38,691 bases of DNA, taken from the NCBI RefSeq assembly GCF_902459685.1, contig NZ_CABPSF010000015.1:1-38691 (forward strand), in the 5' to 3' direction. Origin of the DNA: Pandoraea iniqua (GTDB lineage Bacteria > Pseudomonadota > Gammaproteobacteria > Burkholderiales > Burkholderiaceae). Below the pieces are notes generated by a model. It saw only the letters and a program-made list of their open reading frames with translations, was not told where the DNA came from and did no database searches. How positions within the stretch are numbered: the stretch's first letter is position 1; every line of letters begins with the position of its first letter. Shown piece after piece: positions 26,020 to 32,329 of this stretch. The translations under genes and the position numbers were made by a program.

Positions 26020-26265
26020 TCATGCTCCTTTGGGTTGGTGCTGCTGGTCGCGCCACGCCAGAAATGGGCGCCGTACCTTCGTGATGAACGCGTGGGCCGC
26101 GTCCGGGTTGGTTTCGAGTTCGCGACGCGAGGCGACGCCGCAAGCCTCACGCACCGCATAGGCCGCGTCGTCGCTGCTGATGGGCTGCCCGGCGATCTCG
26201 GAGAGCCACGCGAGAAACTGCGCGTCGCGGCACCAGATGGCGGAAAGGCGCGTGAGGCCGGTCAT
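26020..26265 (-). CDS. conserved-type phage protein, 81 residues
   Basis: A small helical protein with LSAIWCRDAQFLAWLSEIAG, AVREACGVASRRELETNPDA and FITKVRRPFLAWR. This layout (W-C-x-D near the start, CGV-SR-EL, RPFLAW at the end) is one I recall from short unnamed proteins in other phage early regions, often near recombination genes. No catalytic site is evident. It begins 2 bases after the previous stop. Confidence 0.68.
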   Translation of the reverse strand: MTGLTRLSAIWCRDAQFLAWLSEIAGQPISSDDAAYAVREACGVASRRELETNPDAAHAFITKVRRPFLAWRDQQHQPKGA

Positions 26266-26267
26266 GG

Positions 26268-26531
26268 TCAGAGGCTCGGACGCTTCTGGATGATCGGGGC
26301 CGATCGCGGCACGCCATTCGGGAACGTGCCCACCATTTGCAAAGCACGCGCCTTCTCCGCCTGCTTCTTGCCTTCATGCGGCATGCGCGACGAGGTCGAA
26401 TATTTGCGGCTGACTGCGCGACGATGTGCACGCGATCCGGGCTGAAAGCGATGCACACCGCCGAGGCTCATTGCAGCCCCGATGAAAACGAGCCATCTGG
26501 GGATAAAACTACGATTGGCGCGCATATCCAT
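26268..26531 (-). CDS. small protein with one membrane segment
   Basis: An 87-residue protein. A hydrophobic segment at about 12-24 (WLVFIGAAMSLGG) is followed by a very basic tail with RAHRRAVSRKYSTSSRMPHE and GKKQAEKARAL. The ATG at 26531 follows AGGAG at a good distance. A longer frame would overlap the winged-helix gene and is rejected. Orientation and function cannot be told. Confidence 0.55.
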   Translation of the reverse strand: MDMRANRSFIPRWLVFIGAAMSLGGVHRFQPGSRAHRRAVSRKYSTSSRMPHEGKKQAEKARALQMVGTFPNGVPRSAPIIQKRPSL

Positions 26532-26554
26532 GCTGTTTCTCCTGAAATAGCCAT

Positions 26555-26830
26555 TTAGGGGCGGAAATTTGTCTGTGCTGGGCCGTAAAAAGCGGCCATG
26601 AGAGGTTCGCGGACAATCGCCGGGCGCGAGCCGGTGGCGATCCGGTAATGAGCCAAAAGACCGCGTGCACGCCGTGCCGGAGCCTCGAGAACGCCCGCCT
26701 CGACGAGCGCATTGAGACGCCTGCGCACCGTCATGCGGCTGCAACCGGTGACGGCGACGAGTTGGTCGCAGGTCACCGGCTGGCCGGGTCGGATGTAACG
26801 GAGCAGGTCCACTTCGACGCGTGCGAACAT
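26555..26830 (-). CDS. winged-helix DNA-binding protein
   Basis: A 91-residue protein. Residues 4-65 form a winged helix: VDLLRYIRPGQPVTCDQLVA, then the recognition helix in CSRMTVRRRLNALVEAGVLE and a wing with LLAHYRIA. The C-terminal APAQ-type tail is short. It looks like a phage transcription factor of MarR/GntR-like shape without a ligand domain. It lies at the transition from early to late genes, so a role in late control is possible but not shown. Confidence 0.75.
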   Translation of the reverse strand: MFARVEVDLLRYIRPGQPVTCDQLVAVTGCSRMTVRRRLNALVEAGVLEAPARRARGLLAHYRIATGSRPAIVREPLMAAFYGPAQTNFRP

Positions 26831-26842
26831 GGCATCACCTCA

Positions 26843-26962
26843 CTAGGGCAGCGGGAAAGATCGGTCGATGAACCAGATGCCGGCCGCCAGACAGCCAGCG
26901 ATGACGACGCAACTGGCACCGGCGAAGAGCAGGATTGCGCCGATGGGGTCGAAGTTGTCCAT
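26843..26962 (-). CDS. 39-residue single-span membrane peptide
   Basis: Begins MDNFDPIGAILLFAGASCVV and continues IAGCLAAGIWFIDRSF, i.e. an acidic start, one membrane span (about 7-32) and a short basic end. Its ATG overlaps the stop of the 184-residue gene (TGATG), and the reading frame is clean. It is short, so support comes from coupling and the clear membrane pattern. Function unknown. Confidence 0.55.
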   Translation of the reverse strand: MDNFDPIGAILLFAGASCVVIAGCLAAGIWFIDRSFPLP

Positions 26963-27516
26963 CACACGCCCCCGTAAAATGCCGCTGTCAGCGCGTCACG
27001 GCGCGCGAGCCGCCCGTTGTCGGCCAGCTTTCGAACGTAGTAACGGCGCCGGCGCATGAACAGCTCGTGCGGGTCTTGCTTGTTGAGCCATCGCTCTTGC
27101 CGCTGCTCAGCGGTGAAATGCGCGGGTTCCTTGGCGCTCTGCCCTGCTCCGAGGCGATAGCGCTTCTGTGCCTTCCCATTGCGAGAGACGCGCACCCAGT
27201 CGAAGACGTGGACCTCTCCGCGTAGCACAGCGGCGTCGAGCAGTTCGCGGACCTGCTGCCCAGAGAGGTAAACGGTGTCGGCAATCGCTTGCGTGGTGAG
27301 CAACGCGCCGCCATGCAATGCCGCGCGAATGCGCTTCCATCCCTGCGACCCTCGGGGCTTGCTGCCGAGTTTGAGCGCGTTGGCCTTCTGCCGGAGATGG
27401 TCTACGGTGCGCCCGGGCAGCCGGTGCACCTGAGACTCGATCGGCTCGGGCGACGACCATATCTCGCGCAGGATGGCTTTGTCCTCTTCGGACCAGCGAA
27501 CGTAGCGGCCGGTCAT
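26962..27516 (-). CDS. DNA-binding protein with SANT/HTH-like start
   Basis: A 184-residue basic protein. The N-terminus RYVRWSEEDKAILREIWSSP and GRTVDHLRQKANALKLG resembles Myb/SANT-like phage domains (also seen in GcrA-type and HNH-associated proteins). A second helix-turn-helix is likely at about 75-100 (LTTQAIADTVYLSGQQVREL). The C-terminus is Arg-rich. The place just after the RuvC-like gene is where lambdoid phages carry late-control genes, so an antiterminator or activator role is a fair guess. Coupled by ATGA to the gene before. Confidence 0.7.
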   Translation of the reverse strand: MTGRYVRWSEEDKAILREIWSSPEPIESQVHRLPGRTVDHLRQKANALKLGSKPRGSQGWKRIRAALHGGALLTTQAIADTVYLSGQQVRELLDAAVLRGEVHVFDWVRVSRNGKAQKRYRLGAGQSAKEPAHFTAEQRQERWLNKQDPHELFMRRRRYYVRKLADNGRLARRDALTAAFYGGV

Positions 27517-28091
27517 CGCGCGTTCTCCCGCGTGATCGCCAGCGAGAGGATGGCCAGAGCGTCGGCCTCGTTGTCATCCTTCGGGCGGAAGCCCCGCGCC
27601 TGTGCGGCGGCGATCATGTCGGGTTTCTTGGCGTTGCCTGCGCCGGTCCATGCCTTCTTCACCTGCCCCACACCTACGCCCGTCATTTCGATGTTTCGGC
27701 CAGTGCACCAGTGCTCCAAGTGCGCGAGGAAGCCGCCATAAACGTGTGCGGCGATGATCTGCCCCGGGCCGTGGTTCTTCACGTCCTCGAAATACACGGC
27801 ATCGATATCGCCCACGGTGGTGCACATCTGGTTCAAGTGCGCACGAAATTTGTTCCAACGCTGTCCCGCGACAGTGCTGGAGCCAATCGAGGTGGAACAC
27901 AAAATGCTGCCGCTGCGCACCACGCCGTTCCGGTCTACGGTGGCCCAGCCGAGTTTCGTGCCAAGGTCGAGCGCGAGAATGCTGCGGCGCGTCTCAAACG
28001 CGGGCGCGCTCGCGAGGGGCGGGAATTCGTCTGGTGCATCGACGGTTTGCGTTTGTGCGCAAACTCGGGGCATTTCGTCGAAGAGCGTCAT
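27513..28091 (-). CDS. RuvC-like Holliday junction resolvase
   Basis: A 192-residue nuclease of the RuvC/RNase H fold. Acidic sites: D42 in ILALDLGTKLGWAT, E102 in AVYFEDVKNHG and the DDNEAD cluster at 172-177. It should cut branched DNA that arises in recombination and replication before packaging. The first 30 residues are an extra segment. The start at 28091 is chosen for its ATGA overlap with the previous stop; a longer frame upstream is a by-product of that gene. Confidence 0.88.
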   Translation of the reverse strand: MTLFDEMPRVCAQTQTVDAPDEFPPLASAPAFETRRSILALDLGTKLGWATVDRNGVVRSGSILCSTSIGSSTVAGQRWNKFRAHLNQMCTTVGDIDAVYFEDVKNHGPGQIIAAHVYGGFLAHLEHWCTGRNIEMTGVGVGQVKKAWTGAGNAKKPDMIAAAQARGFRPKDDNEADALAILSLAITRENAR

Positions 28092-28615
28092 TCGGCCATC
28101 TCCGGGATGAGGGATTGAATGGCTGGCGGCGTGAAGGGCAATTCGGCGCTTGGCACGGTGCGCACCTTCGCCTTGTCCAGATCGGCACAGCACTCGGCGA
28201 CGAGCGTCAGGTACAGACGCTCGGTCCAAAGCTTCACGGAGTCCTGTTCGTTGATCGTGCGGGTGTGCTCTACGAAGGCATGCTCCTTGCGGTCGAAAAC
28301 CTTCGTGGTACGGATCTGGTTCGACGGGGCGAGGTCGGGTCGACCGATTCGCGCCATGGCGTCAGAAGCGGCGCGGTGCCGCCCGTTGGCCCAGTCGAAG
28401 GGATGGATCGTTGCCGCGTTGAGGTACGCCCTCACGAAGGCAGCCCGGGCGTGCATGCGTGCAGTGACCTCCTGCCAGTGCATCGGCATGACGTGCGCGT
28501 GACAGCCGCAAAGCCAATCGGCACCGGTCCTCGTGGTGCCGGCCAGCATGCAACCGTGAGCGGCACACGCCCATTTCGGTCCCGAATCCTGCGCGTTGGT
28601 GACGGTATCGCTCAT
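28088..28615 (-). CDS. hypothetical protein with N-terminal Cys/His cluster
   Basis: A 175-residue protein. Residues about 17-40 hold CAAHGCMLAG...WLCGCHAH, a probable zinc site. The rest is helical with no clear motif and ends in PPAIQSLIPEMAE. It lies between the DUF1376 replication-type protein and the resolvase, coupled to both by four-base overlaps, so a role in DNA replication or repair is likely. I do not recognise the family. Confidence 0.68.
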   Translation of the reverse strand: MSDTVTNAQDSGPKWACAAHGCMLAGTTRTGADWLCGCHAHVMPMHWQEVTARMHARAAFVRAYLNAATIHPFDWANGRHRAASDAMARIGRPDLAPSNQIRTTKVFDRKEHAFVEHTRTINEQDSVKLWTERLYLTLVAECCADLDKAKVRTVPSAELPFTPPAIQSLIPEMAE

Positions 28616-29700
28616 GCCGCTGCTCCTCGAGAGTTTTCAGCCTGCTTGCGTTTGATGCGGTCGATGTACGAATCACGGGACTCGCCGACGCGTGCTTCAC
28701 CGGCGCCGCATTCACGAGCCACTTGCGTGAGCTGGATGTCGTTGAGCGTGTGGAGCGGCGGTGCTTTGGGTTTCGGTGCGGGGCGCCGGTGCTTCTCGAC
28801 GAAAGAGCGCACGAAACCTGCGTTGACGGGATTCGGGTCGTGGGCGTTGTCGCGCGCCTCAACGGCGGCGTCGTACGCGGCACGCAGTTCGGCGAACGTA
28901 AGACCGGTACCGGCGAGGTCGATCACCTGCTGTGCGCTAGCGGTCAATCCACTGGGAAGCTTGTTGCGCGAACGCTCCCAAGCGATCAGATTTTTCGACA
29001 CTTCGACGGCGGTGAGCATGTCCGTGGAATCCGCGGCGTGCGCGGATTCACCAACGTCGTCGTTAGAACCTATGGTTTTAGGTTTACGTTCTGTTCCGTT
29101 CTGTTCCGCTCCGCTCTGTTCCTTTCCTTTAAGAGCGTTTTCCGGAGGAATTCCAGCGGAAGTTTTTACGTTTCCTCCGGAAGTGACTCCGAATTCCGCA
29201 GGAAACAGTTCGCGTTCCAGAGGAAAGCCCATCTCTATCCAATGCTCTAGCTCGGGTATTTCCAGAGGAATCAGGCTCTTTTCCGCCCGCGCTCTGTTCC
29301 TTTTCCGCAGTCGTTCCACAAGCTTTCCATGGGCATGACGATGTTTCGCGGCCCATGCGTTGTTGACCTTCTCGGCCAGCACTTGGTGATACAGGCGCCC
29401 GTCTGCGCATTTCACCCAGCCATGAAGAGCGCCCGCGCGGACATCAAGCCACGTCTCGTCGAGCTTGCCCTTGTGCCAGTAGCCAGCGCGTTTTGCCAGC
29501 CACTCGTCGTTGTCAGGAAGTGAGCCAGCCGGGACCTCGTGCCAAGCAACGCACCAGAGCAATACGGCTGACCAGCACGATTCAGGCGACTCGTCATGCA
29601 CAAGATCCGATCCAAGCAGGCGTGGAACGTCGATCGGCATTTCTCGGAAATTGCGCAGGTCGCAATCGGCAGCAGTAAGGGGTTGCGGGAGATCAATCAC
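28612..29700 (-). CDS. DUF1376-type replication protein
   Basis: A 362-residue protein. The first 110 residues match the DUF1376/YdaU pattern, including CDLRNFREMPIDVPRLLGSD, then SPESCWSAVLLWCVAWHEVP and SLPDNDEWLAKRAGYWHKGK. This domain opens the replication-initiator-like protein of many lambdoid prophages. A variable Glu/Ser/Lys linker follows (about 165-225), with repeated TTCTGTTCC-like bases on the + strand, and then a helical C-terminal region. The start is GTG. It probably takes the place of lambda O and loads the replication machinery. Confidence 0.82.
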   Translation of the reverse strand: MIDLPQPLTAADCDLRNFREMPIDVPRLLGSDLVHDESPESCWSAVLLWCVAWHEVPAGSLPDNDEWLAKRAGYWHKGKLDETWLDVRAGALHGWVKCADGRLYHQVLAEKVNNAWAAKHRHAHGKLVERLRKRNRARAEKSLIPLEIPELEHWIEMGFPLERELFPAEFGVTSGGNVKTSAGIPPENALKGKEQSGAEQNGTERKPKTIGSNDDVGESAHAADSTDMLTAVEVSKNLIAWERSRNKLPSGLTASAQQVIDLAGTGLTFAELRAAYDAAVEARDNAHDPNPVNAGFVRSFVEKHRRPAPKPKAPPLHTLNDIQLTQVARECGAGEARVGESRDSYIDRIKRKQAENSRGAAA

Positions 29701-29703
29701 GGG

Positions 29704-29784
29704 TCACCCCCTGCGCCGCAGCACAAACCACGTGGGCGTGATGACGGCGGCCAGCACCACGGCAACGATGATGTCGGCGGTCAT
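29704..29784 (-). CDS. 26-residue membrane peptide
   Basis: MTADIIVAVVLAAVITPTWF followed by VLRRRG: a single hydrophobic span with a basic end. The ATG lies two bases after the CII-like stop, and the stop lies four bases before the GTG of the DUF1376 gene, so it fills the gap exactly. It is very short and could be a coupling leader rather than a working peptide. Confidence 0.4.
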   Translation of the reverse strand: MTADIIVAVVLAAVITPTWFVLRRRG

Positions 29785-29786
29785 GG

Positions 29787-30104
29787 TCAAAGCCCCTTCA
29801 GGCGCTCGTACTGGCGCCCTTCCAGATACTTGAAGGCCAAACCTTCAAGCGCTTCGATCTCAAGCCGCGCGACGACCATCGCGTCGAGCGGCGCGAGTTG
29901 AAGGCCGAAAGCCGCCAGTAGCAGACAAACGTCCTTCATATCGTCGAGGCGCCGGCTGATCGTGCTCGCGTGCACGCCGAGGCATTCCGCAGCACGACTC
30001 TGCGTGGTGCGTGCAACTGCGCGCAAAAGCTCCGCGTGATTGCGTGCACCGACCATGCGTGTACTTTCCGCCTCGTCGGCTGAAACTGTTTCTGCGGTGG
30101 TCAT
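29787..30104 (-). CDS. CII-like transcription activator
   Basis: A 105-residue protein like lambda CII (97 residues). The helix-turn-helix at about 22-55 (RNHAELLRAVARTTQSRAAE, then CLGVHASTISRRLDD) and the following helix MKDVCLLLAAFGLQL match the family. CII would switch on the repressor and integrase when infection leads to lysogeny. Its ATG overlaps the Cro-like stop (ATGA). The C-terminal part, after about 75, differs from lambda. Confidence 0.85.
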   Translation of the reverse strand: MTTAETVSADEAESTRMVGARNHAELLRAVARTTQSRAAECLGVHASTISRRLDDMKDVCLLLAAFGLQLAPLDAMVVARLEIEALEGLAFKYLEGRQYERLKGL

Positions 30105-30301
30105 GCGGCCACCTGATCGGTGCTTTTGGGTTCAAGGTCTTTGAAAGCCTCGGGGTACGCGAGACGCAAGAACTGCAACCGAGCCTTCGGAATGCCGTTG
30201 ATGCGCCATTCGTGAACCGACGGCGGCTTGCACTCGCAGATTCGAGCCACAGCCGACGTGCCACCGAGGCGGTCGATTACCGCGTTGGCTAAGTTGTCCA
30301 T
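30101..30301 (-). CDS. Cro-like repressor (YdaS/Cro type)
   Basis: A 66-residue helix-turn-helix protein. NAVIDRLGGTSAVARICECK then PPSVHEWRINGIPKARLQFL is the YdaS/Cro pattern, in which the second block is the recognition helix and the following IPK...L segment. Length and place, first gene of the leftward operon opposite the CI-type gene, are those of Cro. The start at 30301 is taken because GGAGGT lies five bases before it; an ATG four codons upstream contains that site. Confidence 0.85.
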   Translation of the reverse strand: MDNLANAVIDRLGGTSAVARICECKPPSVHEWRINGIPKARLQFLRLAYPEAFKDLEPKSTDQVAA

Positions 30302-30327
30302 CCGAACCTCCATGTGATTTCGAATGG

Positions 30328-30356
30328 ATTTTAGGCCGACCTAAGACGAAATGCAA
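30328..30356 (-). promoter_or_regulatory. leftward early promoter with operator O1
   Basis: On the minus strand -35 TTGCAT (30356-30351), a 17-base spacer and -10 TAAAAT (30333-30328). The palindrome TTAGGCCGACCTAA (30331-30344) covers the end of the spacer and the first half of the -10. Transcription would start near 30321 and read cro, cII and the replication genes. Repressor on O1 would block it. The arrangement is the same as at the second promoter at 30917-30945. Confidence 0.8.
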
Positions 30357-30392
30357 GTTACAGCTAAAACAACTGTGGTTAGGCTCGACTAA
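30357..30392 (+). promoter_or_regulatory. possible repressor promoter with operator O2; leaderless start
   Basis: TTAGGCTCGACTAA (30379-30392) is an imperfect copy of the operator and ends on the A of the repressor start codon. GTTACA (30357-30362), 17 bases, TAGGCT (30380-30385) is a modest promoter whose start point would fall on or next to that A. There is no Shine-Dalgarno, so the repressor mRNA may be leaderless, as lambda cI is from PRM. A protein on O2 would shut the promoter off. Confidence 0.5.
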
Positions 30393-30769
30393 TGGATACC
30401 TGGAATAAGCGACTTGCTCTCGCACTTGAGCAAAGTCCATACAATGCAAACGCCCTTGCGACGGCGCTCGGGGTTGCCGCCCCCAGTCTGTCCGCGTGGA
30501 TTGGGGCAGGCACAATCACGCCAGCGAAAGACATCAAGGCCGAAAATCTTCTCCGAGCATGTGAGCTTTTGGGAGTGCGACCTGAGTGGGTATTGTTTGG
30601 GAAGTTGCCTATAAAGCGCGAGGGAGCGGCATGGCCGTTCCAAGGCGTGACACGCGAACAGTACGAACAACTCCCCGAACGGGAGCGGGCGCGCGTAAGT
30701 CGGTTTATGCGCGACACATGGGAAGATTGGATCGCATCCCAGCCGCCGGAGGTCAAGAAGGCCGGATAA
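30392..30769 (+). CDS. CI-type repressor, short form
   Basis: A 125-residue XRE-family protein. Residues about 5-66 form the DNA-binding domain (NKRLALALEQSPYNANALAT, then ALGVAAPSLSAWIGAG with the recognition helix and LLRACELLGVRPEWVLFG). The C-terminal 50 residues are helical. There is no S24/LexA peptidase domain and no cleavage site, so RecA-stimulated self-cleavage is not expected. It is the only gene between the two operator-bearing promoters and should hold the lysogenic state. How the prophage is induced is not evident. Confidence 0.85.
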   Translation: MDTWNKRLALALEQSPYNANALATALGVAAPSLSAWIGAGTITPAKDIKAENLLRACELLGVRPEWVLFGKLPIKREGAAWPFQGVTREQYEQLPERERARVSRFMRDTWEDWIASQPPEVKKAG

Positions 30770-30780
30770 GAGGTCCGCCG

Positions 30781-30828
30781 ATGGCTCAGGTGATCTCACT
30801 GTCGGACCGAAGAAAAAGACCTACATAG
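30781..30828 (+). CDS. possible 15-residue peptide after the repressor
   Basis: MAQVISLSDRRKRPT follows the repressor stop by 11 bases and has AGAGGT 7 bases before the ATG. Short sequences of the kind VISLADRR are familiar as starts of phage proteins, so this could be a real micropeptide or the remaining head of a longer gene. The evidence is slight. Confidence 0.25.
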   Translation: MAQVISLSDRRKRPT

Positions 30829-30851
30829 AACCCGTTGGAAGTAAGCCGCAA

Positions 30852-30885
30852 CGAAAACAGGCCGCCTAGAGCGGCCTTCTTTTCG
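30852..30885 (+). terminator. bidirectional rho-independent terminator after the repressor
   Basis: AGGCCGC (30859-30865) pairs with GCGGCCT (30871-30877) around CTAGA, and CGAAAA (30852-30857) pairs with TTTTCG (30880-30885). The T run serves the + strand and the A run the other. It ends repressor transcription before the second promoter and would stop leftward leak from the right operon. Confidence 0.85.
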
Positions 30886-30894
30886 TCATCAATA

Positions 30895-30908
30895 TTAGGC
30901 CGGACTAA
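30895..30908. promoter_or_regulatory. operator O3
   Basis: TTAGGCCGGACTAA, an imperfect palindrome of the same consensus as O1, O2 and O4. It lies just upstream of the -35 of the rightward promoter and 34 bp from O4, about three turns of B-DNA plus, so a repressor pair could bind cooperatively. Confidence 0.7.
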
Positions 30909-30916
30909 AATAATTC

Positions 30917-30945
30917 TTGACGAACTCTTTAGGTCGACCTAAGAT
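30917..30945 (+). promoter_or_regulatory. rightward early promoter with operator O4
   Basis: -35 TTGACG (30917-30922), 17-base spacer, -10 TAAGAT (30940-30945). The perfect palindrome TTAGGTCGACCTAA (30929-30942) fills the end of the spacer and half of the -10. Start near 30952, giving a leader of about 26 bases before the first gene at 30978. It drives the recombination, anti-restriction and excision operon and should be silent in the lysogen. Confidence 0.85.
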
Positions 30946-30977
30946 TGCCTCACATCCACACGGAACGCGAGGCACAA

Positions 30978-31391
30978 ATGAACGCCCCTCTCCCCCAAGC
31001 CATCCATCGCCAGATTGGCTCCATGAGCCAGAGCGAAGCCGCAGAAGCGCTGGATCGAATCGACGCTGATTTCGACGCAGCGGTCGTTGCACGCGCGTCG
31101 CTGATTGAGCGCGCGGCTCTCCCGAGCGACATCACCGAAGTGCTGGGCGCGCTGGTCCTGCCGGAAGACGTGACGGTGATCTGCGCCGCGTTCCGCTCGG
31201 GCGCTGCTGATCTGGCGCTCGGCCCGGTGCTGGTGCGCATCATTCGCCGCGAATGGCGCGATCAGGCCGAAATCGAGTGCATCCGTCTCGCTGAGGCTGC
31301 CGTCACTCCGGGCCTGCGCATGTCGGATATCACCGCCAAGGACTTGCAGCGCGCCGCTGTGATCGCGCAGATGGGGGTGAAGCATGGATAA
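30978..31391 (+). CDS. hypothetical early protein, 137 residues
   Basis: First gene of the rightward operon, with GAGG 7-8 bases before the ATG. An earlier start codon in frame falls on the -10 element and is excluded. It is an all-helical looking protein with SMSQSEAAEALDRIDADFDA and LERAALPSDI-type segments and no cysteine cluster or membrane span. First genes of such operons often act on host functions or DNA, but nothing in this sequence tells. Family not recognised. Confidence 0.72.
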   Translation: MNAPLPQAIHRQIGSMSQSEAAEALDRIDADFDAAVVARASLIERAALPSDITEVLGALVLPEDVTVICAAFRSGAADLALGPVLVRIIRREWRDQAEIECIRLAEAAVTPGLRMSDITAKDLQRAAVIAQMGVKHG

Positions 31392-31671
31392 GCACACGCC
31401 GGGGCCGTGGTGTGGTTCATCTGCCGGTTCGATTACTCCTAGGCAAAATCCCAGCTTGCTCATCGCAGATGTGTTCGGAGCCGGAATGGCCGACACACAA
31501 CTGATCGCCGCTGCGCCGGAACTGCTGGAGGCGCTGGACAAGCTCACCGATGTCTACGCCGCGATGCGAGTGAACCTTGTCAAGCAATACCCACAGGACG
31601 GTTGGTCCACCGAGACGATGACTCTCGACGCAGCTCGCGCCGCCCTCGCCAAAGCCCGAGGTGAAGCATGA
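31384..31671 (+). CDS. HTPGPW-type phage protein
   Basis: A 95-residue protein of a very common phage layout: MDKHTPGPW at the start, ADTQLIAAAPELLEALDKLT in the middle and DAARAALAKARGEA at the end. Members occur in early regions of many phages and have no known function. It overlaps the previous gene by 8 bases and the next by ATGA. Confidence 0.8.
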   Translation: MDKHTPGPWCGSSAGSITPRQNPSLLIADVFGAGMADTQLIAAAPELLEALDKLTDVYAAMRVNLVKQYPQDGWSTETMTLDAARAALAKARGEA

Positions 31672-31862
31672 GCGCTCTCAAATTCGGTGGCGCTGGCGAA
31701 ATAGCTCCGGCAGATGTGAAGACCCCATGTGACGAATTCGAGAATGCTATTCGAAAAATTGGCGTCGTTGCTGCTTGTGAGTGGTTCGGATACGCGGCTG
31801 ACAGTGACTTCACCAAGGAAACGACTCAGTGGCTTTTGGCTAAGACTGGAGGAGAGGCATGA
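31668..31862 (+). CDS. hypothetical protein, 64 residues
   Basis: A small acidic protein with a helical core (CDEFENAIRKIGVVAACEWF and GYAADSDFTKETTQWLLAK). Its start and stop both lie in ATGA overlaps with the neighbours, which supports translation. Base composition is slightly lower in GC than around it. No family recognised. Confidence 0.68.
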   Translation: MSALKFGGAGEIAPADVKTPCDEFENAIRKIGVVAACEWFGYAADSDFTKETTQWLLAKTGGEA

Positions 31863-32089
31863 GCGAGCTCAACGACGGCGGTCCGGCTTTTCCCACCACA
31901 GATGAAAACACGACCATCCATGCGGGATTCGGCATGATGCTGCGCGACTACTTCGCGGCGAAAGAGATGACCGCAATCATCGCGCAGCTAGACGGGGGAC
32001 TCGACTACAAGGAAGACGACGTTGCCATCATGGCCTATGACATGGCCGACGCCATGCTTCGTGCCCGCGAGCCGAAGGAGATCGTATGA
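31859..32089 (+). CDS. DGGPAFP-type phage protein
   Basis: A 76-residue protein with the common early-phage pattern DGGPAFPTTDENT, then GMMLRDYFAAKEMTAII and YDMADAMLRARE. Proteins of this shape are found in a great number of temperate phages; none has a settled role. Coupled on both sides by ATGA. Confidence 0.8.
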   Translation: MSELNDGGPAFPTTDENTTIHAGFGMMLRDYFAAKEMTAIIAQLDGGLDYKEDDVAIMAYDMADAMLRAREPKEIV

Positions 32090-32328
32090 GTCGCGATCAC
32101 TGCACGATCTGCCTGCAACGCGGGCACACGGCGTCTAGCTGCCCGCACGTCGCACGCCGTCGCCGCCCGGCGATCATCCGCGCCATCGACCGTTTCACAG
32201 CCAGTTACCCGGGCGTCGCCGCTCTCATCGCTATCGCCGTCATCGCGCTCGGCTGTGGCGTCGTCGGCACGTTCGACCTTGAGAATGATCTGCGCGCCGC
32301 CCAGCCCGTCGTTTTCCGGAGCGTCTGA
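32086..32328 (+). CDS. zinc-knuckle protein with membrane segment
   Basis: An 80-residue protein. Residues 6-19 form a CCHC zinc knuckle with exact spacing, C6-x2-C9-x4-H14-x4-C19 (CTICLQRGHTASSCP). A basic stretch RRRRPAII follows, then a hydrophobic segment about 43-61 (VAALIAIAVIALGCGVVG). A nucleic-acid-binding knuckle attached to a membrane span is unusual. It could bring RNA or DNA to the membrane. Coupled by ATGA to the gene before. Confidence 0.72.
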   Translation: MSRDHCTICLQRGHTASSCPHVARRRRPAIIRAIDRFTASYPGVAALIAIAVIALGCGVVGTFDLENDLRAAQPVVFRSV

Positions 32329-32329
32329 G

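Noticed and set aside
29080-29130. Repeated TTCTGTTCC-like bases as a possible regulatory repeat
   Set aside because: They encode the Glu/Gln/Lys-rich linker of the DUF1376 protein; simple repeats in such linkers need no further cause.
28034-29338. 434-residue + strand open frame opposite the DUF1376 and resolvase genes
   Set aside because: Opposite genes with clear motifs; its own sequence is Ser/Arg-rich shadow coding.
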